Shown here: in pieces, positions 1-6,424 of the stretch | How positions within the stretch are numbered: the first letter of the stretch is position 1 | How the letters are laid out: every line of letters begins with the position of its first letter | NCBI GenBank assembly: GCA_900545615.1 | Contig: UQZM01000063.1 | Location: 1 to 10,498, forward strand | Reading direction: 5' to 3' | DNA from: an uncultured Collinsella sp. | Lineage (GTDB): Bacteria > Actinomycetota > Coriobacteriia > Coriobacteriales > Coriobacteriaceae | DNA length: 10,498 bases | The notes under the pieces: model-generated | Told to the model about the DNA's origin: nothing | Seen by the model: only the letters and a program-made list of their open reading frames with translations | The model's database searches: none | Position numbers and translations under genes: made by a program

Positions 1-60
1 TCTTTCATGCAGCAGGGGCTCTCAATGTTTTTATGTCCTGCTCATATCGTCTGTGCCGGC

Positions 61-110
61 ACTTTGGGACACTCCTTGCCATTGGTGCAAAGTAACCTGC
101 CCCCATTGCG
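61..110 (+). repeat. Diverged copy of the GGGGAC-core repeat
   Basis: The stretch reads GGGACACTCCTTGC, which resembles the GGGGACAGTCCTTGC copy at 3100-3114. It is enclosed by a 6-bp inverted repeat, ACTTTG (61-66) and CAAAGT (88-93). This matches the layout of the better copies at 2058-2106 and 3064-3173: a core bounded by a short stem. Bases 1-60 show no recognisable gene, only the arms AGCAGG (11-16) and CCTGCT (37-42), possibly the end of an upstream unit. The match is weak and rests on comparison within this window only. Confidence 0.35.
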
Positions 111-144
111 CTGAGCGGCGTGTGCCGTTAAGCGGAGGGGCGTA

Positions 145-172
145 TTGTTGGCCCATCGTTTGGGCATACAAT
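145..172 (+). promoter_or_regulatory. Candidate ade promoter with internal inverted repeat
   Basis: A TACAAT box (167-172, 5 of 6 to the -10 consensus) follows TTGTTG (145-150) with a 16-bp spacer; the -35 is poor. The spacer holds a perfect inverted repeat, GCCCA (151-155) and TGGGC (161-165), placed where a repressor would occlude the promoter. Transcription would begin near 179, leaving a leader of about 60 nt. That leader contains a CTGCGG (186-191)/CCGCAG (208-213) hairpin followed by CTGTTTTCT. No purine riboswitch consensus was recognised. Confidence 0.35.
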
Positions 173-240
173 GGCTATTAGCTTACTGCGGTGAAGGCCT
201 GTCCGCTCCGCAGCTGTTTTCTACGGTTAAAGGAGTATGT

Positions 241-2061
241 ATGTCCGTTGAGGTCATGAGGTCTGTGATCGATGCTGCCGAGGGGCGCGTGCCCGTCGAC
301 ACGCTGTTTACCAATGCGCAGATTGTCGACGTGTATGGCCAGCGTGTGGCGCCCGGTAGCGTTGCCGTTAAGGACGGTGTGATCGTCGGCGTGCTCTACA
401 ACGGTCGCGACGATGCCGCTGGCACCTACGAGGCAACTGAGGTCATCGACTGCCAGGGTCGCTATCTCGCTCCCGGTTTTATTGACGGGCATCTGCATAT
501 CGAGTCTTCGAACATCCGTCCCGCCGAGTATGCTCGCATGGCCGCGACGCGCGGTACTACCACTGCCATTGCCGACAGCCACGAGATTGCCAATGTGGCG
601 GGCCTGGACGGCCTGCGCTTTATGATCGAGGACGGTCGCCGCGCACCCATCTCCATCAAGTACATGATGCCTTCGTGCGTGCCCGCGCTGCCCGACGAGC
701 AGGCCGGTGCCGTTATTTCGGCTGCCGATATGCAGGCGTTTTTTGCCGAGCATCCAGGCGATGTCTTTGGTCTGGGCGAAATGATGAACCTGCCGGGCGT
801 CTTTATGGCCGACCCCGAGACCTGTGCTCGCATCGATGCTGCCAACCAGACGCCGTCCAAGCAGGTTGACGGCCACGCGCCGCTCGTTGCCGGTAAGGAC
901 CTCAATGCCTATGCCGCAGCGGGCATTATCGCCGACCACGAGTCGACGATTCCCGAGGAGGCGCTCGACAAGCTATCTCGCGGCATGTATGTGATGCTGC
1001 GTGAAGGTACGTGCAGCCATGACCTGGCCAATCTATCGCCGATGCTGCTGGAGAATCCCGCGCGCGCCCGCCGCTGCTGCTTTGCGACCGACGACCGTGC
1101 TCCCTCCGATGCTCTTTCGACCGGCATGATCGACAATGCCTGCCGCGTGGCCATCGAGGTCGGCGTCGACCCGGTGGTCGCCATCTCCATGGCGTCCCTT
1201 TCCACGGCTGAGGCATTTGGCCTGGACCACGGCTGCCGCGACCCGCACGAGCTCCGCGGCGCAATCGCCCCGGGCAAGCGCGCCGACCTGCTGTTGCTTG
1301 ATGACCTGACGTTTGCCAAGGCTCCGCATCGCGTATATGCCGCCGGTGCTCTGGTGGCGCAGGATGGCACCTTTGTGGGCGAGGTCGCACCCGAGACGGC
1401 CGATGTCGCCTCTCTTGCCGATGAGCTGCGTGCTTCCGTTAAGCTGCCGAAGCTTTCGCTCGACGTATTCGATTATGCCTTTAAGCCGGGCGAGGCCGTT
1501 ATCGATGTCATCCCGGGTATGGCTATCACGGGTATGGCCCGCCCCGAGAGCGCCGAGGACTTGCGTCGCATTATGCTTATCGAGCGCCATGGCCGCGGCG
1601 TGTCGCTGCAGGCCGAGGGCGTCGACGGCGACGGCCCCGCTGGCCTGGGCCTGGTTGGCAAGCATATCGGTCGCGGCTGGGTGCGTGGCTTTACCATCAC
1701 CGGTGGTGCCATTGCCTCCACGATCGGCCACGACTCGCACAACGTGTGCGTGGTGGGCGACAACGCCGCCGATATGATGGCTGCCGTTGAGGCCGTGGGC
1801 CAGGGCGGCCACGTGCTGGTGCGCAACGGCGAGGTCGTGGCGCGCATTCCGCTGGCGCTCGGTGGCCTTATGAGCGAGGGCACGGCCGAGGACGTTGCCG
1901 CGCAGCACGATGACTTTATGGTCAAGGCGCGCGCCATGGGTATTGAGCCGCCGCTCGACCCCATCATGGGCATCATCTTCCTGCCCCTGCCGGTCATCCC
2001 GACGCTCCGCATCCGCCCCGAGGGCATGTTCGACGTTACAACCTTCACCTACGCCGACTAG
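241..2061 (+). CDS. ade: Adenine deaminase
   Basis: Cytosolic purine-salvage enzyme that deaminates adenine to hypoxanthine and ammonia (amidohydrolase superfamily, Ade/AdeC type); 606 residues, usual for the family. The metal-binding set is visible: GFIDGHLHIESS with H84 and H86, ADSHE with H114, GLGEMMN with E180, DGHAP with H212, DHEST with H233 and FATDDR with D284. The C-terminal half carries the adenine-deaminase C-terminal domain, including GHDSHNVCVVGDN and the GGxxS region (LGGLMSE) near residue 543. The start at 241 is preferred because AAAGGAG lies just upstream. The in-frame TTG at 145 would place the likely promoter inside the gene. The TAG stop is the first part of a repeat element. 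The gene stands alone, with no purine permease beside it in this window. Confidence 0.95.
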   Translation: MSVEVMRSVIDAAEGRVPVDTLFTNAQIVDVYGQRVAPGSVAVKDGVIVGVLYNGRDDAAGTYEATEVIDCQGRYLAPGFIDGHLHIESSNIRPAEYARMAATRGTTTAIADSHEIANVAGLDGLRFMIEDGRRAPISIKYMMPSCVPALPDEQAGAVISAADMQAFFAEHPGDVFGLGEMMNLPGVFMADPETCARIDAANQTPSKQVDGHAPLVAGKDLNAYAAAGIIADHESTIPEEALDKLSRGMYVMLREGTCSHDLANLSPMLLENPARARRCCFATDDRAPSDALSTGMIDNACRVAIEVGVDPVVAISMASLSTAEAFGLDHGCRDPHELRGAIAPGKRADLLLLDDLTFAKAPHRVYAAGALVAQDGTFVGEVAPETADVASLADELRASVKLPKLSLDVFDYAFKPGEAVIDVIPGMAITGMARPESAEDLRRIMLIERHGRGVSLQAEGVDGDGPAGLGLVGKHIGRGWVRGFTITGGAIASTIGHDSHNVCVVGDNAADMMAAVEAVGQGGHVLVRNGEVVARIPLALGGLMSEGTAEDVAAQHDDFMVKARAMGIEPPLDPIMGIIFLPLPVIPTLRIRPEGMFDVTTFTYAD

Positions 2062-2106
2062 TCATCGGGGACGTTCTTAAACGACTAGTCATTGGGGACG
2101 CTCTTT
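2056..2106 (+). repeat. Tandem pair of GGGGAC-core repeat units at the ade stop codon
   Basis: Two direct units with a 27-bp period each begin with the palindrome GACTAGTC (2056-2063 and 2083-2090), followed by AT(C/T)GGGGACG(T/C)TCTT. The first core (2067-2078) is enclosed by CTAGTC (2058-2063) and GACTAG (2083-2088), a 6-bp stem with a 19-nt loop. Bases 2058-2100 match the reverse complement of 3131-3173 at 40 of 43 positions. The TAG of ade (2059-2061) is part of the element. No U-tract follows, so this is not an ordinary intrinsic terminator. Confidence 0.85.
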
Positions 2107-2168
2107 GGCGGGCTGCCTGACGCCGCGACCGTAGGGCCTCTGGCATGTGTGAGCTATTTGCCAGGTCC

Positions 2169-2197
2169 TTGTAACGTTTACGCCCGCGGAGTCTTAT
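2169..2197 (+). promoter_or_regulatory. Candidate promoter for the first HAD gene
   Basis: TTGTAA (2169-2174) and TCTTAT (2192-2197) are separated by 17 bp, each 4 of 6 to consensus. A start near 2204 would put the transcript's 5' end at the foot of the long hairpin at 2201-2262, so the leader would be little more than that hairpin. The support is circumstantial. A CTGGCA/TGCCAG stem (2140-2145/2159-2164) lies just upstream. Confidence 0.3.
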
Positions 2198-2200
2198 TTG

Positions 2201-2267
2201 AGCTCCCTTTGGGTACGTTGGAATCGGATACGCGTTCGATTCCAACAAGCCCGAAGGGAGCTTTTCT
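2201..2267 (+). promoter_or_regulatory. Long leader hairpin that buries the Shine-Dalgarno of the HAD gene
   Basis: The outer stem pairs 2201-2213 (AGCTCCCTTTGGG) with 2250-2262 (CCCGAAGGGAGCT): 13 pairs, one of them G-U. The inner stem pairs GTTGGAATCG (2217-2226) with CGATTCCAAC (2237-2246), 10 perfect pairs around a 10-nt loop. The 3' arm contains AAGGGAG (2254-2260), the only Shine-Dalgarno for the ATG at 2268. The stem is followed by TTTTCT running up to the start codon. It could act as a translational lock, as an attenuator, or as a terminator for transcripts entering from ade. No known riboswitch or T-box consensus was recognised. Confidence 0.65.
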
Positions 2268-3062
2268 ATGTTTAAACTGATTGCATCCGATATGGACGGC
2301 ACACTGCTTGACGAAAACGGCCAGGTGCCTCCCGAGACCTACGAACTGATTCTGGCGCTACACGAGCATGGTGTGCATTTCGCTGCATCGTCAGGTCGTC
2401 GCTACGATCGCCTGTGTGAGTTCTTTGCGCCCGTTCGCGACAAGATGGACTTTGTCGCCGCTAACGGCGCCCAGGTCTACGCCGACGGTAAGATGGTAGA
2501 CCGTGAGGTGTATTCCCACCTGGCGATTCGAAGGCTCGCCCAAGCCGTCAGGACGTTTCCCAATCTGCATCTTGCGCTCTTTGACCGAACCAAGTCCTTC
2601 CTGCTCGATGACGAGTGCAAGTTCGTGCGTGAGGTCGATAAGGACCTTCCCAATGCCGAGCGCATTTGGGAGCTGCCCGATCCCAGCGTAAATATCATCA
2701 AGGCGAGTATCTTTTGCGATGACTGTGCCGTTATGGACAGTGCCTACGTACTGCAGCGCGAGCTTGGCCAGCTCTTTACCTTTGCGCCTTCTGGAAACGC
2801 ATGGATCGATGCCATGCAGCCCGGTGTGTCGAAAGCCTCGGGAATCGAGCAGCTCATGGAGCACTATGGCGTCGAACGCGACGAGGTCATGGCGTTTGGC
2901 GACTCGATGAACGACTACGAGATCATTCGCTTTGTCGGCACGGGCTGCGCGATGGAAAACGCGCGTCCCGCGCTCAAAGCGGTTGCCGATCGCGTCGTAG
3001 GCTGCAACCGCGACCATGCCGTTCAGCGTGAGCTCCGCCGTGTGCTGGAGAGTTTCTCCTAA
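2268..3062 (+). CDS. HAD-superfamily (Cof-type) sugar-phosphatase-like hydrolase
   Basis: A 264-residue protein of the Cof/YidA class of HAD phosphatases, cytosolic Mg-dependent enzymes that remove phosphate from sugar phosphates and similar small molecules. All four HAD motifs are intact: DMDGTLLDE with nucleophile D8 and acid D10, motif II SSGR with S42, motif III lysine K189 in GVSKASG, and motif IV GDSMNDYE with D212 and D216. The C2-type cap lies between motifs II and III. The length is typical. The ATG at 2268 follows AAGGGAG after 7 nt, but that site is folded into the leader hairpin. The gene is convergent with another HAD gene and flanked by inverted repeat copies. The substrate cannot be told from the sequence. 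Confidence 0.9.
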   Translation: MFKLIASDMDGTLLDENGQVPPETYELILALHEHGVHFAASSGRRYDRLCEFFAPVRDKMDFVAANGAQVYADGKMVDREVYSHLAIRRLAQAVRTFPNLHLALFDRTKSFLLDDECKFVREVDKDLPNAERIWELPDPSVNIIKASIFCDDCAVMDSAYVLQRELGQLFTFAPSGNAWIDAMQPGVSKASGIEQLMEHYGVERDEVMAFGDSMNDYEIIRFVGTGCAMENARPALKAVADRVVGCNRDHAVQRELRRVLESFS

Positions 3063-3063
3063 T

Positions 3064-3137
3064 CCGGCAGATGGGGACGTTCTTTTTCTGCCGGCAGTGG
3101 GGGACAGTCCTTGCAGCTTTTTGCGAAGAGTGTCCCC
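3064..3137. repeat. Two stem-enclosed GGGGAC-core units in the convergent gap
   Basis: The first unit has a perfect 8-bp stem, CCGGCAGA (3064-3071) and TCTGCCGG (3087-3094), around a 15-nt loop that is the core TGGGGACGTTCTTTT. The second (3099-3137) is a hairpin formed by two opposed cores, GGGGGACAGTCCTT on the plus strand and GGGGACACTCTT (3126-3137) on the minus strand, with about 13 of 18 positions pairing. The gap between the two HAD genes therefore consists almost wholly of repeat. It may also help end the converging transcripts, but there is no real U-tract. Confidence 0.75.
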
Positions 3138-3173
3138 AGTGACTAGTCGTTTAAGAACGTCCCCAATGACTAG
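3131..3173 (-). repeat. Inverted 43-bp repeat copy at the stop codon of the second HAD gene
   Basis: Read on the minus strand, the element starts with the CTAG that contains the stop codon (3170-3172). It runs through GGGGACGTTCTT (3153-3164) to a second GACTAGTC (3141-3148) and a further GGGGACA core. It is 40 of 43 identical to 2058-2100 but opposite in orientation, so the pair brackets the HAD gene at 2268-3062. Confidence 0.85.
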
Positions 3174-4012
3174 GCGAGGGCGGCCATGATGGTGCGGGCG
3201 ACGCCGTCGTGGTCGTTGTCGTATTCGGTGATGGCGTCGGCGGCCTCGCGGTCTTCGAGCTCGGCGTTGATCATGGCCATGCCGTGGTCCGCCGCCTGCA
3301 GCATGGGGATGTCGTTGATGTTGTCGCCGAACGCCCAGGCGTCGGCAAGGGGCTCGCCCAGATGCTCGCACAGCCACGTGAGGGCCGTTCCCTTGGTGGC
3401 GCCCTCACCCATGACCTCGATATTCATGGCGTACGAACGCGTGACCTCAATGCCTCCGAGCGTGTCGAGCTCTGCTGCGATGGCGTCGCGATCGGCCGGG
3501 TCGTGCCAGTACATGGCGATGCGTTCGAGCGTCTCGACCTCGTCGATCTTGCTGTCGATATCCATGTCGATCGGTGTTCGTGTGCGCTTGAGCGAAGCCG
3601 CGATGTGGGGGTCGCCGCCACAGAACTCATCCAGACGCCCGTATAGCGAGCGGGGGAGGAAGCACTGCCCATCCGCGAAGATATCGAAGGTCACATCGTG
3701 GCCGGCGGCAATGCGATGGATGCGGTGGGCAATGCCACGGTCGAGCGGACGGCTCAAGATGCACGTGGCGCGCGAGGCGTCGGTGGGCGTATCCTCGTCG
3801 AGCTGCCAGACGCTGGCGCCGTTGGCGCAGACCGCGTAGTGTACGGCGGGGTGGGCGAGGATGGGCTCAAAGATGCCTGACAGCGGGCGCCCCGTGCAGG
3901 GCACAAACTCAATCCCACGTCGAGCGAGTTCGTCGAGCATTGCCCAGGTGGCGTCGCTCATCTGCTTATCACTCGTCAGCAGCGTTCCGTCCATATCGGA
4001 AAACACAATCAT
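3170..4012 (-). CDS. HAD-superfamily hydrolase, Cof-type
   Basis: A 280-residue HAD phosphatase of the same broad class as its convergent neighbour but clearly diverged from it. The motifs are complete: DMDGTLLTSDKQ with D6 and D8, CTGRP with T40, the motif III lysine K207 in GATKGTA, and GDNINDIPML with D230 and D234. These support a Mg-dependent phosphomonoesterase with a C2 cap; the substrate is not predictable. The ATG at 4012 has AAAGGG about 9 nt upstream. The gene lies downstream of, and in the same direction as, citrate synthase, but a strong terminator stands between them, so it probably has its own promoter or depends on readthrough. The stop codon is shared with the 43-bp repeat. 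Confidence 0.9.
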   Translation of the reverse strand: MIVFSDMDGTLLTSDKQMSDATWAMLDELARRGIEFVPCTGRPLSGIFEPILAHPAVHYAVCANGASVWQLDEDTPTDASRATCILSRPLDRGIAHRIHRIAAGHDVTFDIFADGQCFLPRSLYGRLDEFCGGDPHIAASLKRTRTPIDMDIDSKIDEVETLERIAMYWHDPADRDAIAAELDTLGGIEVTRSYAMNIEVMGEGATKGTALTWLCEHLGEPLADAWAFGDNINDIPMLQAADHGMAMINAELEDREAADAITEYDNDHDGVARTIMAALA

Positions 4013-4037
4013 TTGATGCAGCCCTTTCTACTGGCAT

Positions 4038-4075
4038 AAAAAGCGTGGCCGAAGGCGGCGATGCCCTGGCCACGC
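4038..4075 (-). terminator. Intrinsic terminator after citrate synthase
   Basis: On the minus strand a perfect 8-bp GC-rich stem, GCGTGGCC (complement of 4068-4075) pairing with GGCCACGC (complement of 4043-4050), is followed directly by TTTTT (complement of 4038-4042). It lies about 25 bp past the citrate synthase stop codon and is a textbook Rho-independent terminator. Confidence 0.85.
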
Positions 4076-4099
4076 TCGAGTTCTATAACGGTCCGCGTC

Positions 4100-5518
4100 C
4101 TAGCGGTCGGCGAGTGGCTTGTACTCCAGCGGCTCGATCACCGGGCGGTAGGCGGGGCGGATGATGCGGTGCGCGCAGAAGAGCTCTTCCATGCGGTGCG
4201 CCGACCAGCCGGCCATGCGGGCGACGGCGAACAGCGGCGTAAAGAGCGTCTCGGGCACGCCGAGCATCTTGTAGATAAAGCCCGTGTACAGGTCGATGTT
4301 GGCGCAGATGGGCTTGGTCATGCCGTGATCGCGCATCACTTGCGGGGCCAGGCGCTCAATGCGCTCGATGAGCGCGAACTCTTCGCCCAGGTCCTTCTTG
4401 GCGGCCAGCGTGCGCGCGTAGTGGCGGCAGACCTCGGCGCGCGGATCGCTGAGCGTGTAGACGGCATGTCCCATACCGTAGATGAGCCCCGTGCCGTCGA
4501 AGGCCTGCTTGTCCAAGATCTTGCCCAGATAGGAAGCGACCTCATCGTCGTCTTCCCAGTTGGAAACGTGTGCGCGAATGTCCTCGTGCATCGACACGAC
4601 CTTGGCGTTGGCGCCGCCGTGGCGCGGGCCCTTGAGCGAGCCGATGGCCGCGGCGTAGGCCGAATACGGGTCGGTGGCCGACGACGACAGTACGCGGCAG
4701 GCGAACGTGGAGTTGTTGCCGCCGCCGTGCTCGGCATGGAGCATAAGCATCACGTCGAGCAGCATCGCCTCGTCGCGGGTAAACGCCATGCCGCCGCGCA
4801 GCACCTGCAGGATGGTCTCGGCCGTGGACAGGCCGGGCGTGGGGTGCGGCACATGCACCTCGGAGCCGCGACGCTTGGCGACCGAAGCCATGTGCGCGAA
4901 GGCGGCAATACGGGGCAGACGGGCGAGCATGGAGATGGCAACATCGATCTCGTGCTCGGGGGTGATCGCGTCGGGCTCGGCGTCGAAGGCATAGAGCAGC
5001 AGCACGGCGCGCTGAAGCACGTTCATGATGCTCGCCGACACCGTGGTCATCGGGAATTCCTTGACGTACTCATCGCTCAGATGCCTAAACGCGCCCAGGC
5101 GCTCGCAAAAGCCATCGAGCTCATCCTTGTTGGGCAGCGAGCCCGTAATGAGCAGGTAGGCGACCTCTTCGTAGCCATAGCGGTCCTCTGCCTGGGCATT
5201 GTTGACGAGGTCCTCAATGTTGTAGCCGCGCAGCGTGAGTCGGCCCTTGTCGGGCACGACCTGGCCGTCGACCTTGTTGTAGCCGTGCACATCCGAGATG
5301 CGGGTGAGGCCCGCGACCACGCCCGATCCGTCGGCATTGCGAAGACCGCGCTTAACATTGTGCTCGACAAACAGGCCCTCGTCATAAGGGTCGGTGGGCA
5401 AGCCGTAATACAAGTTTTCGCTTTCAGGCGCAATCTGGCGGCTGGCCTCGTAGTCCAGGACCAGGCGGCTCAGATGGTCATCGAAGCGGTAATAGATTTT
5501 CTTGGCGTCGTAGGCCAT
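4100..5518 (-). CDS. gltA: Citrate synthase
   Basis: Condenses acetyl-CoA with oxaloacetate to citrate. In fermentative Coriobacteriia this most likely feeds 2-oxoglutarate and glutamate synthesis rather than a full TCA cycle (inference). The protein has 472 residues, longer than the roughly 430 of the E. coli enzyme. It resembles the type with an N-terminal extension seen in clostridia and related bacteria, with VKRGLRNADGSGVVAGLT near residues 55-72. Catalytic residues are present: H264 in HAEHGGGNN, H351 in YGMGHAVYTLSDPR (one mismatch to the citrate synthase signature) and D409 in NIDLYTG. The ATG at 5518 is chosen because AGAGGAG precedes it by 5 nt; a GTG seven codons upstream lacks such a site. 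A 2-methylcitrate activity cannot be excluded. It follows the ACT gene after 77 bp, so co-transcription is likely. Confidence 0.93.
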   Translation of the reverse strand: MAYDAKKIYYRFDDHLSRLVLDYEASRQIAPESENLYYGLPTDPYDEGLFVEHNVKRGLRNADGSGVVAGLTRISDVHGYNKVDGQVVPDKGRLTLRGYNIEDLVNNAQAEDRYGYEEVAYLLITGSLPNKDELDGFCERLGAFRHLSDEYVKEFPMTTVSASIMNVLQRAVLLLYAFDAEPDAITPEHEIDVAISMLARLPRIAAFAHMASVAKRRGSEVHVPHPTPGLSTAETILQVLRGGMAFTRDEAMLLDVMLMLHAEHGGGNNSTFACRVLSSSATDPYSAYAAAIGSLKGPRHGGANAKVVSMHEDIRAHVSNWEDDDEVASYLGKILDKQAFDGTGLIYGMGHAVYTLSDPRAEVCRHYARTLAAKKDLGEEFALIERIERLAPQVMRDHGMTKPICANIDLYTGFIYKMLGVPETLFTPLFAVARMAGWSAHRMEELFCAHRIIRPAYRPVIEPLEYKPLADR

Positions 5519-5595
5519 GCGCGCTCCTCTCCATGCCACGTCGGGACGGTACGTTTGGACGCGGAAGCGCCCGCCTGCCCCGGGCGGCTTGTTCG

Positions 5596-5883
5596 CTACA
5601 GGCGGTACATAAAGTTAAAGACGTCCTCGCGCTGGATGGACACGTTGACGCCCGAAAGCTCGCCGGCCTCGGCCAGCGCCTTCTGCAGCTCGGCGAAGTC
5701 GAGCTTGGACTCGGCGGTGTCGGCCAGCATGGTCATGGTGAAGATGTCCTCGATAATGGACTGCGTAATGTCGCGGATGTCGACATTGGCCTCGCCCAGG
5801 ACACGGGTGACGCCGGCGACGATGCCGGGGCGGTTCTTGCCAAGGACGGTGATGACGATGCGGGAGGACGAGATCTCGGCCAT
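5596..5883 (-). CDS. ACT-domain protein (UPF0237-like)
   Basis: A 95-residue protein made of one ACT domain with a short tail. The opening ITVLGKNRPGIVAGVTRVLG (residues 11-30) is the typical ACT beta-alpha unit with the ligand-contacting NRPGI loop. It is followed by NVDIRDITQSI and IFTMTMLAD. Free-standing ACT proteins of this kind (UPF0237 family, related to the GcvR domain) are thought to bind amino acids or similar small ligands and act as regulatory subunits. In many bacteria the gene sits next to a DUF711/PFL-family gene, but here its neighbour is citrate synthase. AAGGG lies about 6 nt before the ATG. It could sense an amino acid derived from the citrate-glutamate branch, but nothing in the sequence proves that. 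Confidence 0.85.
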   Translation of the reverse strand: MAEISSSRIVITVLGKNRPGIVAGVTRVLGEANVDIRDITQSIIEDIFTMTMLADTAESKLDFAELQKALAEAGELSGVNVSIQREDVFNFMYRL

Positions 5884-5929
5884 GGGAAACCCTTTCGCGT
5901 GTTGGCGGCGCGCGCGGACGCTCCGCTAC

Positions 5930-5952
5930 GGTACAGTGTTCATCATTGTACC
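5930..5952. promoter_or_regulatory. 23-bp near-perfect palindrome upstream of the ACT gene
   Basis: GGTACAGTG (5930-5938) and CATTGTACC (5944-5952) form 9-bp arms with one mismatch around a 5-bp spacer. On the minus strand the distal arm contains TACAAT (complement of 5945-5950), a good -10 box for the ACT-citrate synthase transcript, although no convincing -35 lies 16-18 bp upstream. An operator overlapping the promoter is the simplest reading. The palindrome lies about 50 bp before the ACT start codon. Confidence 0.5.
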
Positions 5953-6152
5953 TGTCTGGCTCAAAAAAGGGCGCGCTCGCTGCGGCGTTACACGTCTGCA
6001 ACATGAGCGTGAGGGGGCAGGCCACATGGGGAAGAGCCGTCTGGAGCGTGTCCAGCTCGTGTTGAGTTGATTTCCGATTTCAGCCGAACACATTGGGCGG
6101 ATAGGCCGTTCCCGCAGTCAGCCGAACGCCTCCGACGGCTGATTCCAAACTG
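5953..6152. other. Intergenic stretch without a recognisable gene
   Basis: No reading frame here has both a ribosome-binding site and a plausible product. Visible structure includes a 7-bp stem TCAGCCG (6118-6124)/CGGCTGA (6136-6142) and a repeated 9-mer CAGCCGAAC (6081-6089 and 6119-6127). It may contain the -35 of the ACT operon promoter. No tRNA or known riboswitch pattern was recognised. Confidence 0.5.
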
Positions 6153-6172
6153 AAAACGGGGGGCATCCCCCG
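6153..6172 (-). terminator. Minus-strand intrinsic terminator
   Basis: On the minus strand a 6-bp G/C stem, CGGGGG with CCCCCG (complement of 6167-6172 and 6157-6162), encloses a 4-nt loop and is followed by TTTT (complement of 6153-6156) and CAGTTT. It would end transcription coming from the DUF2975-regulator operon and the degenerate region beyond it. The U-tract is short. Confidence 0.55.
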
Positions 6173-6424
6173 CTATTCGGTAGGGGACGCCCCCGCTGGA
6201 TACCGCCCCGCGGTGCCACCGCGGGCGCCACCTATATCAGGGCACCGTGGCCTCAGTCGGGATGGCCCCAGCACTGCCGCGTACTCGGTGGGGTAGAGCC
6301 AACTGATCGTCTTCACGTCGCGTATGACGATATTTCGGTCGTCCGGCTCGGTGATGCCGTAGCCGAACGCTTGGAGCGTCTCGATGGACTCTTGAACGCG
6401 GGGACGAGTCTCGTCGCGCCCTCT
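6173..6424 (-). pseudogene. Degenerate coding-like remnant, function unknown
   Basis: Downstream of the small regulator, one minus-strand frame shows real coding character between about 6424 and 6279. The residues run RVQESIETLQAFGYGITEPD, then DRNIVIRDVKTISWLYPTEY, with almost every codon ending in C or G as in genuine genes of this genome. There is no start codon with a ribosome-binding site in this frame after the regulator's stop codon. Past about 6279 the translation turns into Gly/Arg/Pro-rich nonsense up to a TAG at 6173. It is best seen as a decayed gene fragment, perhaps the middle or end of a lost protein. I do not recognise the family. Confidence 0.35.
6207..6225. repeat. GC-rich perfect hairpin
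   Basis: CCCGCGGT (6207-6214) and ACCGCGGG (6218-6225) form a perfect 8-bp inverted repeat around a 3-nt loop. It lies in the degenerate region downstream of the small regulator gene. There is no U-tract on either side, so its role is unknown. Confidence 0.5.

Noticed and set aside
145..240. N-terminal extension of adenine deaminase from a TTG at 145
   Set aside because: It would contain the likely promoter and a leader hairpin, has no ribosome-binding site, and extends beyond the usual family start; the ATG at 241 has AAAGGAG in front.
1033..1908. Minus-strand open frame inside ade
   Set aside because: Shadow of the adenine deaminase frame, His/Gly/Ala-rich and without any recognisable motif.
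2101..2267. T-box or metabolite riboswitch ahead of the first HAD gene
   Set aside because: No T-box TGG-containing antiterminator element or known aptamer consensus could be seen; only the long hairpin is supported.
2391..3377. Minus-strand open frame spanning the first HAD gene and the repeats
   Set aside because: It runs through the repeat region and antisense to an intact HAD gene; low-complexity start rich in Arg and His.
4061..6070. Long plus-strand open frame (669 codons) opposite citrate synthase and the ACT gene
   Set aside because: It is an antisense shadow produced by the GC-rich codon bias of the two minus-strand genes; no ribosome-binding site and the composition is not that of a folded protein.
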